A stretch of 64,000 bases of DNA from positions 124,001 to 188,000 of the forward strand of contig CAVZKP010000045.1 in NCBI GenBank assembly GCA_963775875.1, written 5' to 3'. A program made the translations under genes and the position numbers. The DNA comes from AP-15 sp963775875 (GTDB taxonomy: Bacteria; Pseudomonadota; Alphaproteobacteria; ATCC43930; CGMCC-115725). Each line of letters begins with the position of its first letter. Within the stretch, counting starts at the first letter, position 1. The notes under the pieces were generated by a model. That model was not told the origin of the DNA. It was given only the letters and a program-made list of their open reading frames with translations, and did not search any database. Positions 10,313 to 19,918 of the stretch are shown here, piece after piece.

Positions 10313-12268
10313 ATGGCCAACCCGATCGGCACTGCCGCATCCTCGAGCGAGGTCATTCCTGCCGGGCACGCCGACCCCACCGCCGCGGAGGAACAGGACG
10401 GGCCGCAGCCTCCGGTCGGCCTCACCGGGCTTTCCGTCGCCGCACTCGGGGTCGTGTTCGGCGATATTGGAACGAGCCCGGTCTATACCTTCCGCGAATG
10501 CTTCAACCCGGAGCACGGACTGGCGCTCGCGCCGGAGAACGTGCTCGGCGTGCTGTCCTTGATCGTGTGGGCGCTGATCCTGGTGGTGGCCGTAAAATAC
10601 GTGCTGCTGGTCATGCGCGCCGACAATCAGGGGGAGGGCGGAGTTCTGGCCCTGTTGGCGCTCGCCCAGGAGGCGGTGCGGACATCCCGTGCGCGCACTG
10701 TTCTCGTCATCCTCGCGATCGGCGGCGCCGCGCTGTTCTACGGCGATAGCATGATCACGCCGGCGATCTCGGTATTGAGCGCGATCGAAGGGATCGGGGT
10801 CGGGACCCCGGCGCTGAACCGGTTCGTGGTGCCGCTCGCGGTTGCGGTATTGGTGCTGCTGTTCCTGGTGCAGAAGCGCGGCACCGACAAGGTCGGACAC
10901 CTGTTCGGCCCGGTAATGCTGGTATGGTTTGCCGTGATCGCGGTCGATGGGGTGACCCAGATCGCCCAGGCCCCGCGGGTGCTGATGGCGCTGAACCCGA
11001 TCCATGCCGTCGGCATCTTCATCGCCTCGCCGCTGATCGGCTTCCTGGTGCTCGGGGCGGTGTCGCTGGCGATTACCGGGGGTGAGGCGCTTTACGCCGA
11101 TATGGGCCATTTCGGCCGGTTCCCGATCCGGCTCGCCTGGTTCGCGCTGGTGCTGCCCGCCCTCGTACTCAATTATTTCGGACAGGGCGCCCTGATCCTC
11201 GGCGATAAGGCGGCGATCGCCAACCCGTTCTTCCGCATGGTGCCGGGCTGGGGGCTGTTCCCGCTGGTGGCGCTGTCGACGGTGGCGACGGTGATCGCCT
11301 CGCAGGCCGTGATCTCCGGCTCGTTTTCGCTGTCGCGCCAGGCGATCCAGCTCGGGCTGATGCCGCAGCTCGACATTTTTCAGACCTCGATCCAGGCGCG
11401 TGGCCAGATCTATATCCCGCAGATCAACTGGCTGCTGCTGGTCGCGGTGGTCGCCCTGGTCCTGGGGTTCCGCAGCTCGAGCGCGCTGGCCTCGGCCTAT
11501 GGCTTTGCGGTTACCGGGACGATGACCCTGACCACGGTGCTGGTCGGCGCGGTCATGCGCGGGGTATGGCGCTGGCGCTGGCCGGTAATCGCCCTCGTGC
11601 TGGCGCCGATCATGGCCATCGACCTCGCGCTATTCAGTGCGAACTCGATGAAGATCCCAACCGGGGGCTGGTTTCCGCTGGCGATCGGGCTTGGCATGTT
11701 CACGATTATGATCACCTGGCGCACCGGCCGCCGATTGGTCTTGGCGCGGCTGGCGAGCGAGGCGATGCCGCTCGCCGACTTTCTCGCCAGCTGCGAAGAA
11801 GCGCCGGAGGCCCGCGTCTCCGGCACCGCGGTGTTTCTCACCACCCGGACCGAACACGTCCCTCCGACCTTGATGCAAAATCTCAAGCACAACAAGGTGC
11901 TGCACCAGACGGTCTTGCTCCTTCGGGTCTTGACCGACAACATTCCGCGGGTCGCGGGTCCGGACCGGATCAAGGCGCGCGACCTCGGCTCCGGCTTCTG
12001 GCAGATCGACGCGCATTTCGGTTTCGCCCAGACCCCGAATGTGGCACGGGAATTGAGCCGGGCTGAGGTTTCCGGGCTCGATCTCGATCCCGGCAAGATC
12101 TCGTTCTTTGTCGGGCGCGCCAACGTCAAATCGACTTCGCGCCGCGGCATGGCGCGGTGGCGCGAGCGCCTCTATATCGGCCTCACCCGAATCGCGGCGC
12201 GATCGACCGAGTTTTTCCGCCTCCCGCCCGACCGCGTCATCGAACTCGGCGCCGAGGTCGACATCTAA
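10313..12268 (+). CDS. kup: Potassium uptake protein Kup
   Basis: A 651-residue K+/H+ symporter of the KUP/HAK/KT family. The signature GVVFGDIGTSPVYTF lies in the first TM segment, about twelve hydrophobic segments follow to about residue 480, and the hydrophilic C-terminal domain ends SRRGMARWRERLYIGLTRIA. ATG at 10313 is chosen because AGGAG lies just upstream; an in-frame start 45 bases earlier lacks a site. It is monocistronic and divergent from mdh. The 188 bases after its stop hold nothing I recognise. Confidence 0.95.
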   Translation: MANPIGTAASSSEVIPAGHADPTAAEEQDGPQPPVGLTGLSVAALGVVFGDIGTSPVYTFRECFNPEHGLALAPENVLGVLSLIVWALILVVAVKYVLLVMRADNQGEGGVLALLALAQEAVRTSRARTVLVILAIGGAALFYGDSMITPAISVLSAIEGIGVGTPALNRFVVPLAVAVLVLLFLVQKRGTDKVGHLFGPVMLVWFAVIAVDGVTQIAQAPRVLMALNPIHAVGIFIASPLIGFLVLGAVSLAITGGEALYADMGHFGRFPIRLAWFALVLPALVLNYFGQGALILGDKAAIANPFFRMVPGWGLFPLVALSTVATVIASQAVISGSFSLSRQAIQLGLMPQLDIFQTSIQARGQIYIPQINWLLLVAVVALVLGFRSSSALASAYGFAVTGTMTLTTVLVGAVMRGVWRWRWPVIALVLAPIMAIDLALFSANSMKIPTGGWFPLAIGLGMFTIMITWRTGRRLVLARLASEAMPLADFLASCEEAPEARVSGTAVFLTTRTEHVPPTLMQNLKHNKVLHQTVLLLRVLTDNIPRVAGPDRIKARDLGSGFWQIDAHFGFAQTPNVARELSRAEVSGLDLDPGKISFFVGRANVKSTSRRGMARWRERLYIGLTRIAARSTEFFRLPPDRVIELGAEVDI

Positions 12269-12456
12269 GGCGAGGAACCTCTGAATAAGCGGGCAAGCGC
12301 GGGTCGACTATAGATATCGGCGCGATGGATGTCGAAAGGAGAGGGCGACGGTTTTGCCGCCGCTATTGGCGAGTTGCTGGTTTTGTTTTCGCCAGGCGCA
12401 TTGCGCTGGCCGGCAGCGGATCGTGTTGGCCGGTCCCGATCGCGGGACGGACCAGA

Positions 12457-13098
12457 TCAGGCGATGGTGGATCGATCCGGGGACAAGTTCACCGGCGCCA
12501 GGATGCCGGCAGCGAGGCTCATTCTAATCAGTTCCGACAGGCTGCGCGCGCCCATCTTGTCCATGATCCGGGCACGGTGGACCTCGACCGTACGCGGGCT
12601 GATCGCCAGATCATAGGCGATGGATTTGTTGGGCAATCCGGCGAGCAGCCCCAACAGGACTTCTCGCTCGCGCGGCGTCAACATCCCTAGCCGCTCCGCT
12701 GCGACTGGATCCTGATCGCGCGGCCTGGCAAGCCGGTTCAAAGCCGCCGTGGCGCTATTGAGGATCGTTTCGGCGGCGAAAGGCTTTTCGATGAAGTCGA
12801 CCGCACCTGCCTTCATCGCGCGCACCGCGAGCGGGACATCGCCATGTCCGGTGATCACGATCAGCGGGAACGAGAATGCTCGCTCGACCAGGTGCTGCTG
12901 CAATTCGAGCCCGTCCATATCGGGCATGCGGATATCGGCAATCAGGCAGCCCGGACCCAGGCCCGGCGCCGCGGCGAGAAACTGCGGCGCCCCCGCGAAG
13001 CTGCGCACGCTGTAGCCCCGCGCTTCGAGCAAGAGCGAAAGCGAGTCGCGCACTGCTTCGTCATCGTCGACGATGTAAATGGACTGACTAGCCGGCAT
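12457..13098 (-). CDS. fixJ: FixJ-family two-component response regulator
   Basis: A 213-residue receiver plus LuxR-type helix-turn-helix protein. Phosphoacceptor Asp55 is in ADIRMPDMDG, Thr83 in VITGHGDVP, and Lys105 in FIEKPF. The output domain has LTPREREVLLGLLAGLPNKS, then IAYDLAISPRTVEVHR, nearly identical to FixJ. FixJ proteins are activated by the oxygen-sensing kinase FixL at low O2 and turn on fixK. The start ATG at 13098 has GGAGG at the right spacing. The FixL-like kinase lies 7 kb away at 20217-21774 rather than next door. Confidence 0.88.
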   Translation of the reverse strand: MPASQSIYIVDDDEAVRDSLSLLLEARGYSVRSFAGAPQFLAAAPGLGPGCLIADIRMPDMDGLELQQHLVERAFSFPLIVITGHGDVPLAVRAMKAGAVDFIEKPFAAETILNSATAALNRLARPRDQDPVAAERLGMLTPREREVLLGLLAGLPNKSIAYDLAISPRTVEVHRARIMDKMGARSLSELIRMSLAAGILAPVNLSPDRSTIA

Positions 13099-13259
13099 CG
13101 CCAGCCTCCTCCGCATACAGCACCGGCGAAATGGTGCGGAAACGGTACCGCTTCGGGGGCGCCAAATCCGCCTTGCGCGGACCTGGCTCCTGTGTCAGGC
13201 CGCCAGAACCGGGTTCGGCGTCGCTATTTGGCCGCACCCTGGCCTGACGTTCAAGCGCA

Positions 13260-13470
13260 GAGCAACTCGCCCGGCGATGCCTCGGTCGGCCGGGCTGTTG
13301 AGCGGATTGTTGGCGTCGAGAAGATAGCGCGAAACGCGCCCAACCTGCGCCCGCCGAAGCCGCGGAAATAAGCTGCGCCCGGGCAGGTCGAGCGGGATTT
13401 GCAACCACGCGCCGTCGGCCCCGCGTGGCCGAGCCCACCGGCATAGAGCAGCCAGCATGGCTGGATCTGG
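13260..13470 (-). pseudogene. Remnant of alpha-glucan (glycogen) phosphorylase
   Basis: A minus-strand frame reads AMLAALCRWARPRG, then IPLDLPGRSLFPRLRRAQVG, then RVSRYLLDANNPLNSPADRG. The last two match the conserved GlgP segment of the form LPGRxVxxRvWRxxVGRVxLYLLDxNxPxNxPxdRGI. A full GlgP is about 700-850 residues; here only about 70 remain and no other part is visible nearby, so this is a decayed fragment. The rest of the 443-base gap between fixJ and the stress-protein gene shows no recognisable coding. Confidence 0.6.
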
Positions 13471-13541
13471 TGCGATCCGCGCTATCGGGCGGGGCTCGAT
13501 TGCTGGGTCGATCCCGGCGGGGGCGGTAATGTCGATCCGGC

Positions 13542-14411
13542 CTAGTGCGCGATCAAGACAGGTAGCGGAGCATCTGCCAAGACACGTTGGGTGAAGCCGC
13601 CGAACACCCATTCCCTGAGGCGGTTGTGGCCGTACCCGCCCATGATGAGAAGCCCGGCCTTGTTAGCGACCGCGGCGAGTAGCGTCTCAGCGGCGCCGTG
13701 TGCGCCCGGTGTCAGCCGCTCTACCGTGGCGGATAGACCGTGCCAAGCCAAACTGCGCACCAGCCGATCGGCGTCGTCGCGACGGCCTTCCTCCTCCTCG
13801 ACCGTCATCACAGCGATTTCCTTGGTCCGCGTCAGAAAAGGCATCGCCAGGGCGACCGCACGAGCGGCCTCCGCCGTGGCTTTCCATGCGATCGCGATTT
13901 TCTCGGTCATCATCACCGCTGGCGCAGCGGCGCTCGGGATCAGCAACGGCCGGCCGGTTTCTAGCAGCACAGCTTCGAGGATCGACCGCAACGCAAAGTC
14001 ATCCCCGCTGCCCCGCGATGCCACGATCAAGTCGGCGGTCGTCCCATAGGCCGCCATCCAGCGCGGTTCCTGGCCGGTCTCGACATGCCATTGCGCCGAC
14101 GGCTGTAGTCTTCCCTCCACCGGCGACGCGGTGATGGCCAGGCCATCGTGCGCGCAGAATTCAGAGAAGACGCGATGGGCCCTCGCCTCGCGCTCGCGGA
14201 CCTCCCGCTCCAGCTGCTCGATCAGCCCAGAGGACAGAACGCCGCCGCCACCGATATCGGCGGCCATCGCGACCGCGACCTCGACCGTGTCGAGCTGTAC
14301 GTGCAGGACATCGAGATGGGCTGCAAAGGACCGGGCAACCTGCAGTGCCGCGGCAAGGTTTGCGGCATCGGTCTGATTGCCCATCGCCGGGACGAGAATG
14401 GTCTTGATCAT
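13542..14411 (-). CDS. Universal stress protein family protein
   Basis: A 289-residue protein with a UspA-like fold, probably two degenerate Usp repeats. The N-terminus is MIKTILVPAMGNQTDAANL; the second half has KIAIAWKATAEAARAV and ends MGGYGHNRLREWVFGG, a close match to the C-terminal Usp motif. The start is set by AGGAG seven bases upstream. A FixK/FNR-type box at 14483-14496 is centred about 78 bases upstream of the start codon, so low-oxygen induction is likely. Stress proteins of this type are common members of FNR/FixK regulons. Confidence 0.88.
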   Translation of the reverse strand: MIKTILVPAMGNQTDAANLAAALQVARSFAAHLDVLHVQLDTVEVAVAMAADIGGGGVLSSGLIEQLEREVREREARAHRVFSEFCAHDGLAITASPVEGRLQPSAQWHVETGQEPRWMAAYGTTADLIVASRGSGDDFALRSILEAVLLETGRPLLIPSAAAPAVMMTEKIAIAWKATAEAARAVALAMPFLTRTKEIAVMTVEEEEGRRDDADRLVRSLAWHGLSATVERLTPGAHGAAETLLAAVANKAGLLIMGGYGHNRLREWVFGGFTQRVLADAPLPVLIAH

Positions 14412-14482
14412 CGGCAGCTCCTTTTTGCGAGGCGGCTCGCGCATCGCCTTATCGATTGATCGCCACTGTCGCCGAAATGGCT

Positions 14483-14496
14483 TTGACTCAGGTCAA
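14483..14496 (-). promoter_or_regulatory. FixK/FNR-type box upstream of the stress-protein gene
   Basis: On the minus strand the site reads TTGACCTGAGTCAA, against the FNR/FixK consensus TTGAT-N4-ATCAA. It is a near-perfect dyad (TTGAC/GTCAA). With the site at -41.5, transcription would start near 14448, giving a leader of about 37 bases. Confidence 0.6.
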
Positions 14497-14516
14497 TCGC
14501 CACGGCTGGGCCGTTG

Positions 14517-14590
14517 CATCGCGGCGACGGTCACTTTGCGGAAGCGGAGCAGGGCGAGCCGAAAATTAGCCCACGACAGCGCGACAATGG
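14517..14590 (-). pseudogene. C-terminal remnant of a second YhhJ-like ABC permease
   Basis: The minus strand encodes FRLALLRFRKVTVAAM, nearly the same as the C-terminus of the ABC permease at 24883-26007 (FGLALLRFRKIAAAAM). The DNA also matches over about 75 bases (shared run TTTGCGGAAGCG versus CTTGCGGAAGCG). The rest of the permease is absent and the natural stop is lost; the frame runs on to a stop inside the 14483 box. It lies between two FixK-type boxes. Confidence 0.6.
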
Positions 14591-14600
14591 CCCGGCGCCG

Positions 14601-14614
14601 TTGACCTGGATCAA
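14601..14614 (+). promoter_or_regulatory. FixK/FNR-type box facing the hydrogenase operon
   Basis: TTGACCTGGATCAA matches TTGAT-N4-ATCAA at all but one position. Reading rightward, a start point would be near 14649, about 270 bases before hydB. It could drive the hydrogenase operon with a long leader, or be a leftover of the lost gene whose fragment follows. Confidence 0.55.
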
Positions 14615-14689
14615 GGCCGCGATCCGGCCGGCGGCCAAGCATGGGGCGGATCGGATCGAAGGCGATCCGAAATCGGCGCCGGGAGAGGA

Positions 14690-14864
14690 CGATGTCTTGC
14701 AAGTATCTGTCGGCGATTCTGGAAGCGCACCCGCACGCACGCGAGCTGCTTTTGCCTCCGGCCTGGCGGAGCGTTTTCGCGCGCATCTTGTCGGACCGAT
14801 GCTTGGCCCGGTGGCTACAGAACTCATACGTCTTGCAAGCATTCCTGTGACCAAGGTCCAGTGA
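14690..14864 (+). pseudogene. Possible C-terminal remnant of a universal stress protein
   Basis: A plus-strand frame ends GPMLGPVATELIRLASIPVT, then KVQ and a stop, which resembles the Usp C-terminal pattern GSVAxxxIRxAxxPVLVV. No N-terminal Usp sequence is visible upstream. An overlapping 52-codon frame (14692-14850, MSCKYLSAIL) in another register has a weak ribosome site and is an alternative. The remainder of this 505-base gap holds the two boxes and the permease fragment. Confidence 0.35.
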
Positions 14865-14916
14865 GATCCCGAATGAACGCGGGGGCATCAATCGCCGCCC
14901 AGCACGAGTGTCGTCG

Positions 14917-16059
14917 ATGAACGCGGTTCCGCACATCGTCCTGACGACCGACGGCGTCGCAGCGCTGCTCGAAGCCCTACGCCAGCGGGGCTACCGCGTC
15001 ATCGGACCGACGGTGCGCGACCGGGCGATCGTCTACGACGACATCGCCTCGCTCGCCGACCTGCCGCGCGGCTGGACCGACGAGCAGGATGGCGGGCATT
15101 ACCGGCTGCGCCGGCGCAACGACAATGCGCTCTTCGGCTATGCAGTCGGACCGCATTCGTGGAAAAAGTTTTTGCACAGGCCGGCGCAACGGCTGTGGAA
15201 GGCCGAACGCGGACCCGAGGGCCTGCGCTTTGCGCCGGAACCGGATTCCACGGAACGGCTTGCGTTTGTCGGCGTCCGAGCCTGCGAGCTGCGCGCGATC
15301 GCGATCCAGGACCGGGTCCTACTCGAGGGCGCCCATGCCGATCCGCACTACCGGGCCCGACGCGCAGGGGCCTTCCTCGTCGCGGTCAATTGCGCCGAGC
15401 CCGCCGGCACCTGCTTTTGCGCCTCGATGAACACCGGCCCCAAAGCGGCGAGCGGCTATGATCTGGCGTTGACCGAAATCGTCGGTAAAGGGGAACACCA
15501 GTTCGTCGTCGAAGCGGGCAGCGAGGCTGGGCGCGTGGTGCTTGCCGAGCTGCCGCGCCGCGACGCCACGCCCGAGGAAGTGGCGGCGGGCGATGCCGTC
15601 GTCGCCGGGGCCGCCGCGCGAATGGGCCGCGTCATGCCGGCCGCAGACGAGGTACCGCAACTGTTGCGGCGCAATTTCGAGCATCCGCGCTGGGACGAGG
15701 TCGCCGCACGCTGCCTGACCTGCGGCAATTGCACGATGGTGTGTCCGACCTGCTTCTGCACCACGGTCGAGGAGGCCACCTCACTCGACGGCGCCGAGAG
15801 CGAGTGTACAAGACACTGGGATTCCTGCTTCACCATCGATTTTTCGTTTCTCCACGGGGGCAGCGTGCGCGCTTCGCCACGCTCGCGCTATCGCCAGTGG
15901 ATGACCCACAAACTGTCGACATGGTGGGACCAGTTCGGCACCTCGGGCTGCGTTGGCTGCGGCCGCTGCATCACCTGGTGCCCGGTCGGGATCGACATCA
16001 CCGAGGAGGTGGCGGCGATCCGCGGCACCGATACCGCCGAGGCGGAACAGCGGAGGTAA
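14917..16059 (+). CDS. hydB: Group 3b NiFe hydrogenase beta subunit, 4Fe-4S dicluster protein
   Basis: A 380-residue electron-transfer subunit related to HydB of sulfhydrogenase and to AsrA. Two clusters are seen near the C-terminus: CLTCGNCTMVCPTCFC and CVGCGRCITWCPVGI. The N-terminal domain includes VGVRACELRAI and CFCASMNTGP, typical of the family. It would pass electrons between the hydrogenase small subunit and the flavin subunit HydG. ATG at 14917 was chosen; a GTG 9 bases earlier is possible and neither has a strong site. First gene of a seven-gene operon. Confidence 0.9.
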   Translation: MNAVPHIVLTTDGVAALLEALRQRGYRVIGPTVRDRAIVYDDIASLADLPRGWTDEQDGGHYRLRRRNDNALFGYAVGPHSWKKFLHRPAQRLWKAERGPEGLRFAPEPDSTERLAFVGVRACELRAIAIQDRVLLEGAHADPHYRARRAGAFLVAVNCAEPAGTCFCASMNTGPKAASGYDLALTEIVGKGEHQFVVEAGSEAGRVVLAELPRRDATPEEVAAGDAVVAGAAARMGRVMPAADEVPQLLRRNFEHPRWDEVAARCLTCGNCTMVCPTCFCTTVEEATSLDGAESECTRHWDSCFTIDFSFLHGGSVRASPRSRYRQWMTHKLSTWWDQFGTSGCVGCGRCITWCPVGIDITEEVAAIRGTDTAEAEQRR

Positions 16060-16063
16060 CGGC

Positions 16064-16531
16064 ATGCAGGTGCATGGGCTCGGAAGGCTGATTGCCGAGC
16101 ACCCGTTCTTCGCCGGCATGGCGCCGGAGCATTGCGACCTGATCGGCGGCTGCGCCAGAAATGTTCGGTTCGGCCCGAGCGAGTATCTGTTTCGCGAGGG
16201 CGAGCCGGCCGACGAATTCTTTCTGATCCGGCACGGACGGGTGGCGCTCGAGATCATGGCGCCCGGCCGGGGGCCGTTACGCTTTCTGACCGTCAATACC
16301 GGGCAGATTGTCGGGGAAGCCTGGCTCGTTGCGCCTTATCGCTGGATCTTCGACGCGCAGGCACTGGAATTGACCCGCGCGTTGTCGATCGACGCCCGAT
16401 GCCTGCGCGACAAATGCGAAGACAACCACGATTTCGGCTACGAGATGATGAGGCGTTTCATGGCGATGCTGGTGCAGCGCCTGCACGCCGCGCAGCTGCA
16501 GATCCTCGATGTCTACAGCCCCGGCGCCTGA
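16064..16531 (+). CDS. Cyclic-nucleotide-binding domain protein of the hydrogenase operon
   Basis: A 155-residue protein made of one cNMP-binding (CRP effector-like) domain and a short helix, with no DNA-binding domain. Motifs include FREGEPADEFFLIRHGRVAL and GQIVGEAWLVAPYRW, with Gly-Glu and Arg at phosphate-cassette-like positions. A strong GGAGG precedes ATG. It sits 4 bases after hydB and overlaps hydG by 23 bases, so it is co-translated with the enzyme. Its role is unknown; regulation of the flavin/NADP module by a nucleotide is one idea. Confidence 0.85.
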   Translation: MQVHGLGRLIAEHPFFAGMAPEHCDLIGGCARNVRFGPSEYLFREGEPADEFFLIRHGRVALEIMAPGRGPLRFLTVNTGQIVGEAWLVAPYRWIFDAQALELTRALSIDARCLRDKCEDNHDFGYEMMRRFMAMLVQRLHAAQLQILDVYSPGA

Positions 16532-17342
16532 GCCGCCGATGGTGCCGGTCGTGGCGCGGGTCCGCGCCCGCCGCCGCGAGACGCGCGATACCTGGACGTT
16601 GGCGATCGATGCCGGCGGCCTAGAGTTCCGGCCGGGCCAGTTCAACATGCTCTACGCCTACGGCATTGGGGAGATTCCGGTTAGCGTCAGCGGTGACCCG
16701 GGCACGCCGGGTCCCCTCATTCATACGGTCCGCGCCGTTGGGTCGGTGTCGGAGGCAATAACGCGGCTGAAGCCGGGCGATGCGCTCGGGGTGCGCGGCC
16801 CTTACGGCACCGCTTGGCCGGTCGCGGAAAGTCAAGGCAGCGATGTCGTTGTCGTTGCCGGCGGGCTCGGGCTCGCGCCTTTGCGACCGGCGATCTACCG
16901 GCTCGTCGCCGAGCGCAACCGCTACGGTCGCATCGTCGTGCTCTACGGTACCCGCAGTCCGGCGGACATCCTGTTCCGGCGCGAGCTCCAACGTTGGCGT
17001 CGCCGGCTTGACATCGAGATCGGGGTGACGGTCGACCACGCGGACAGCCTCTGGCGCGGCCATGTCGGCGTCGTCACAAATCTGATCGGCCGCGCTGCTT
17101 TCGATTGGGACCATACCGTCGGCCTGGTTTGCGGCCCGGAGATCATGATGCGCTTCACCGCGGGCGCGCTCGAAGCCGCCGGCGTCGCCGCGGAGCGGAT
17201 CTTTCTTTCTTTGGAACGCAACATGAAATGCGCCGTGGGGCTGTGCGGTCACTGCCAGTTCGGCCCGACCCTGGTATGCCGCGACGGAGCCGTTATGCGC
17301 TATGACCGGATCAGCCGGCTTTTGCCCATGCGGGAGTTGTGA
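16509..17342 (+). CDS. hydG: Group 3b NiFe hydrogenase gamma subunit, FAD/NAD(P)-binding
   Basis: A 277-residue flavoprotein of the ferredoxin-NADP reductase/PyrK type that links the hydrogenase to NADP(H). Seen are the FAD region (FRPGQFNML, PVSVSG), the pyridine-nucleotide Rossmann segment VVVVAGGLGLAPLRP, and a C-terminal 2Fe-2S motif KCAVGLCGHCQFGPTLVCRDG-like at about residues 238-256. It overlaps the preceding cNMP gene and ends two bases before hydD. Confidence 0.92.
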   Translation: MSTAPAPEPPMVPVVARVRARRRETRDTWTLAIDAGGLEFRPGQFNMLYAYGIGEIPVSVSGDPGTPGPLIHTVRAVGSVSEAITRLKPGDALGVRGPYGTAWPVAESQGSDVVVVAGGLGLAPLRPAIYRLVAERNRYGRIVVLYGTRSPADILFRRELQRWRRRLDIEIGVTVDHADSLWRGHVGVVTNLIGRAAFDWDHTVGLVCGPEIMMRFTAGALEAAGVAAERIFLSLERNMKCAVGLCGHCQFGPTLVCRDGAVMRYDRISRLLPMREL

Positions 17343-17343
17343 G

Positions 17344-18118
<775 letters not shown>

Positions 18119-18129
<11 letters not shown>

Positions 18130-19409
18130 GACGCTGCGGGTCGATTATATCGCGCGGATCGAAGGCGAAAGCTCGCTGGATCTGCGGATTCGCAACGGCA
18201 AGGTCGAACGTGTCCGCCTCGGCATTTTCGAGCCGCCACGATTTTTCGAGGCGTTGCTGCGCGGACGCGGGTTTGGCGAGGTGCTCGACATCGTCGCGCG
18301 GGTTTGCGGGATCTGTCCGATCGCGTACCAAATGAGCGGCGTGCACGCCATCGAGGATGCGCTGGGGATCGTGGTCGACCCGCCAGTCCGCGTGCTGCGC
18401 CGCCTCCTCTATTGCGGCGAGTGGATCGAGAGCCACGCGCTGCACATCGTGATGCTGCACGCCCCCGACTTCCTCGGCTATGCCGACGCCATCGCGATGG
18501 CCCGCGACCACTCCGATGCCGTGCAGCGTGGGCTCGCGCTCAAAAAGGCCGGCAACGAACTGCTGACCTTGCTCGGCGGCCGCGCGATCCATCCAGTGAA
18601 CGTAAGGGTCGGCGGGTTCTATCGGGCGCCGAGCCGCCGCGAGTTCGGCCCGGTGGTCGAATCGCTGAAACATGCCCGCGACCTGGCGATCGCAACTTTG
18701 CGCTGGGCCGCGACCTTTTCGTTTCCCGACTTTACCTACGATTACGAGTTCGTCGCTCTGCGTCATCCCGACGAATACCCGATGAATGCCGGGCGGATCG
18801 TGTCCTCTGCCGGTCTTGACATCGCCGCCGCCGATTACGAAACCGAGTTTCTCCAGCGCCAGGTACCGTATTCAACGGCGCTGCATTCGATGCTGCGCCG
18901 GCGCGGCGCCTATCTCGTCGGACCGATGGCGCGCTATGCGCTCAACCAAGACCGATTGCCGGCGGAGGTGCGCGCGCTTGCGAACGAGGCCGGTCTCGGC
19001 CCGACATGCCGCAATCCGTTCCGCAGCATCCTCATTCGCGCCGTCGAGGTGGTCTACGCCTGCGGCGAGGCGCTGCGGTTGATCGCTGAATATGAGCCGC
19101 CGCCGCGGGCCTTCGTGCCGGCTGAGCCGCGGGCGGCTGTCGGCTATGCGTGCACCGAGGCGCCGCGCGGCATCCTCTATCACCGCTACCGGCTCGACAA
19201 CGAGGGCGCCGTCATAGATGCCCGAACTCGTTCCGCCGACCGCGCAGAACCAGGGCGTGATCGAAGAGGACTTGCGGCAGGTCGCAACGGCGGGTCTCGA
19301 TCTCGACGAGGACGCGCTGAAAGCCAATTGCGAGCAAAGCATCCGCAACCATGACCCGTGCATCTCCTGCGCGGCGCATTTCTTGACACTCCGCGTGAAC
19401 CGGGCATGA
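18119..19409 (+). CDS. hydA: Group 3b NiFe hydrogenase large (alpha) subunit (frameshifted)
   Basis: Catalytic subunit. The N-terminal NiFe ligands are in RVCGICP (Cys63 and Cys66); the C-terminal pair is in DPCISCAAH, the group 3b form. RIEGES is the usual N-terminal motif. The frame breaks at about 19225 (CGAACTCG); removing one A gives IDARLVPPTAQNQG and a 429-residue protein of family length. The C-terminal tail after the last motif His is only nine residues and is the expected substrate of the protease encoded next. The stop overlaps the protease start (ATGA). Confidence 0.92.
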
Positions 19410-19918
19410 GCGGTGGTGGCCCACTCAGCGTGCTGATCGCCGCGATCGGCAACCCGGATCGCGGGGATGATGGCTTTGGGCCGGCAGTCGCCGACCGGCT
19501 TCGCGGGAGGGTGCCGGCCGGGGTTCGGGTCATCGAACGGGCCGGCGATGTGCTCGGCGTGATCGAGGAGTGGGCCGGGTTCTCCGCGGTCGTGGTCGTC
19601 GATGCGGCAGCGCCGATCAGTCAACCGGGCCGCATCCATCGTCTTGATCTCCATGGCCAGTCGCAATCGCCGCTTGTCGCCTTTGCGCGGGGCTCTACCC
19701 ATGCCTTCGGGATTGCCGAGGCGGTAGAGCTTGCCCGGGCTCTGGGCCGGCTGCCCCGTCACCTCGTCGTCTATTTGGTCGAAGGCGAACGGTTCGACAT
19801 CGGGGCGCCAATGTCTGCAGCGGTCAGTGACGCCGTCGATGGAGTGGCGCAAACCATCCTCGCCGAACTTTCGCGCGGGTCGGCGGCCCTTCAGGAAGGA
19901 GCGACCGAGCATGCATGA
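19406..19918 (+). CDS. Hydrogenase maturation protease (HyaD/HycI family)
   Basis: A 170-residue endopeptidase that clips the C-terminal tail of the NiFe large subunit after nickel insertion. Conserved features are the start IAAIGNPDRGDDGFGPAVA with Asp/Glu-type nickel-sensing residues and the STHAFGIAEAV segment with the metal His. It is coupled to hydA by ATGA and overlaps hypA by 8 bases. A dedicated protease in the operon supports a complete enzyme. Confidence 0.9.
   Translation: MSGGGPLSVLIAAIGNPDRGDDGFGPAVADRLRGRVPAGVRVIERAGDVLGVIEEWAGFSAVVVVDAAAPISQPGRIHRLDLHGQSQSPLVAFARGSTHAFGIAEAVELARALGRLPRHLVVYLVEGERFDIGAPMSAAVSDAVDGVAQTILAELSRGSAALQEGATEHA

Noticed and set aside
14692..14850. A 52-codon gene (MSCKYLSAIL) before hydB
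   Set aside because: The ribosome site is very close to the ATG, and an overlapping frame carries Usp-like sequence, so I do not call it a gene.
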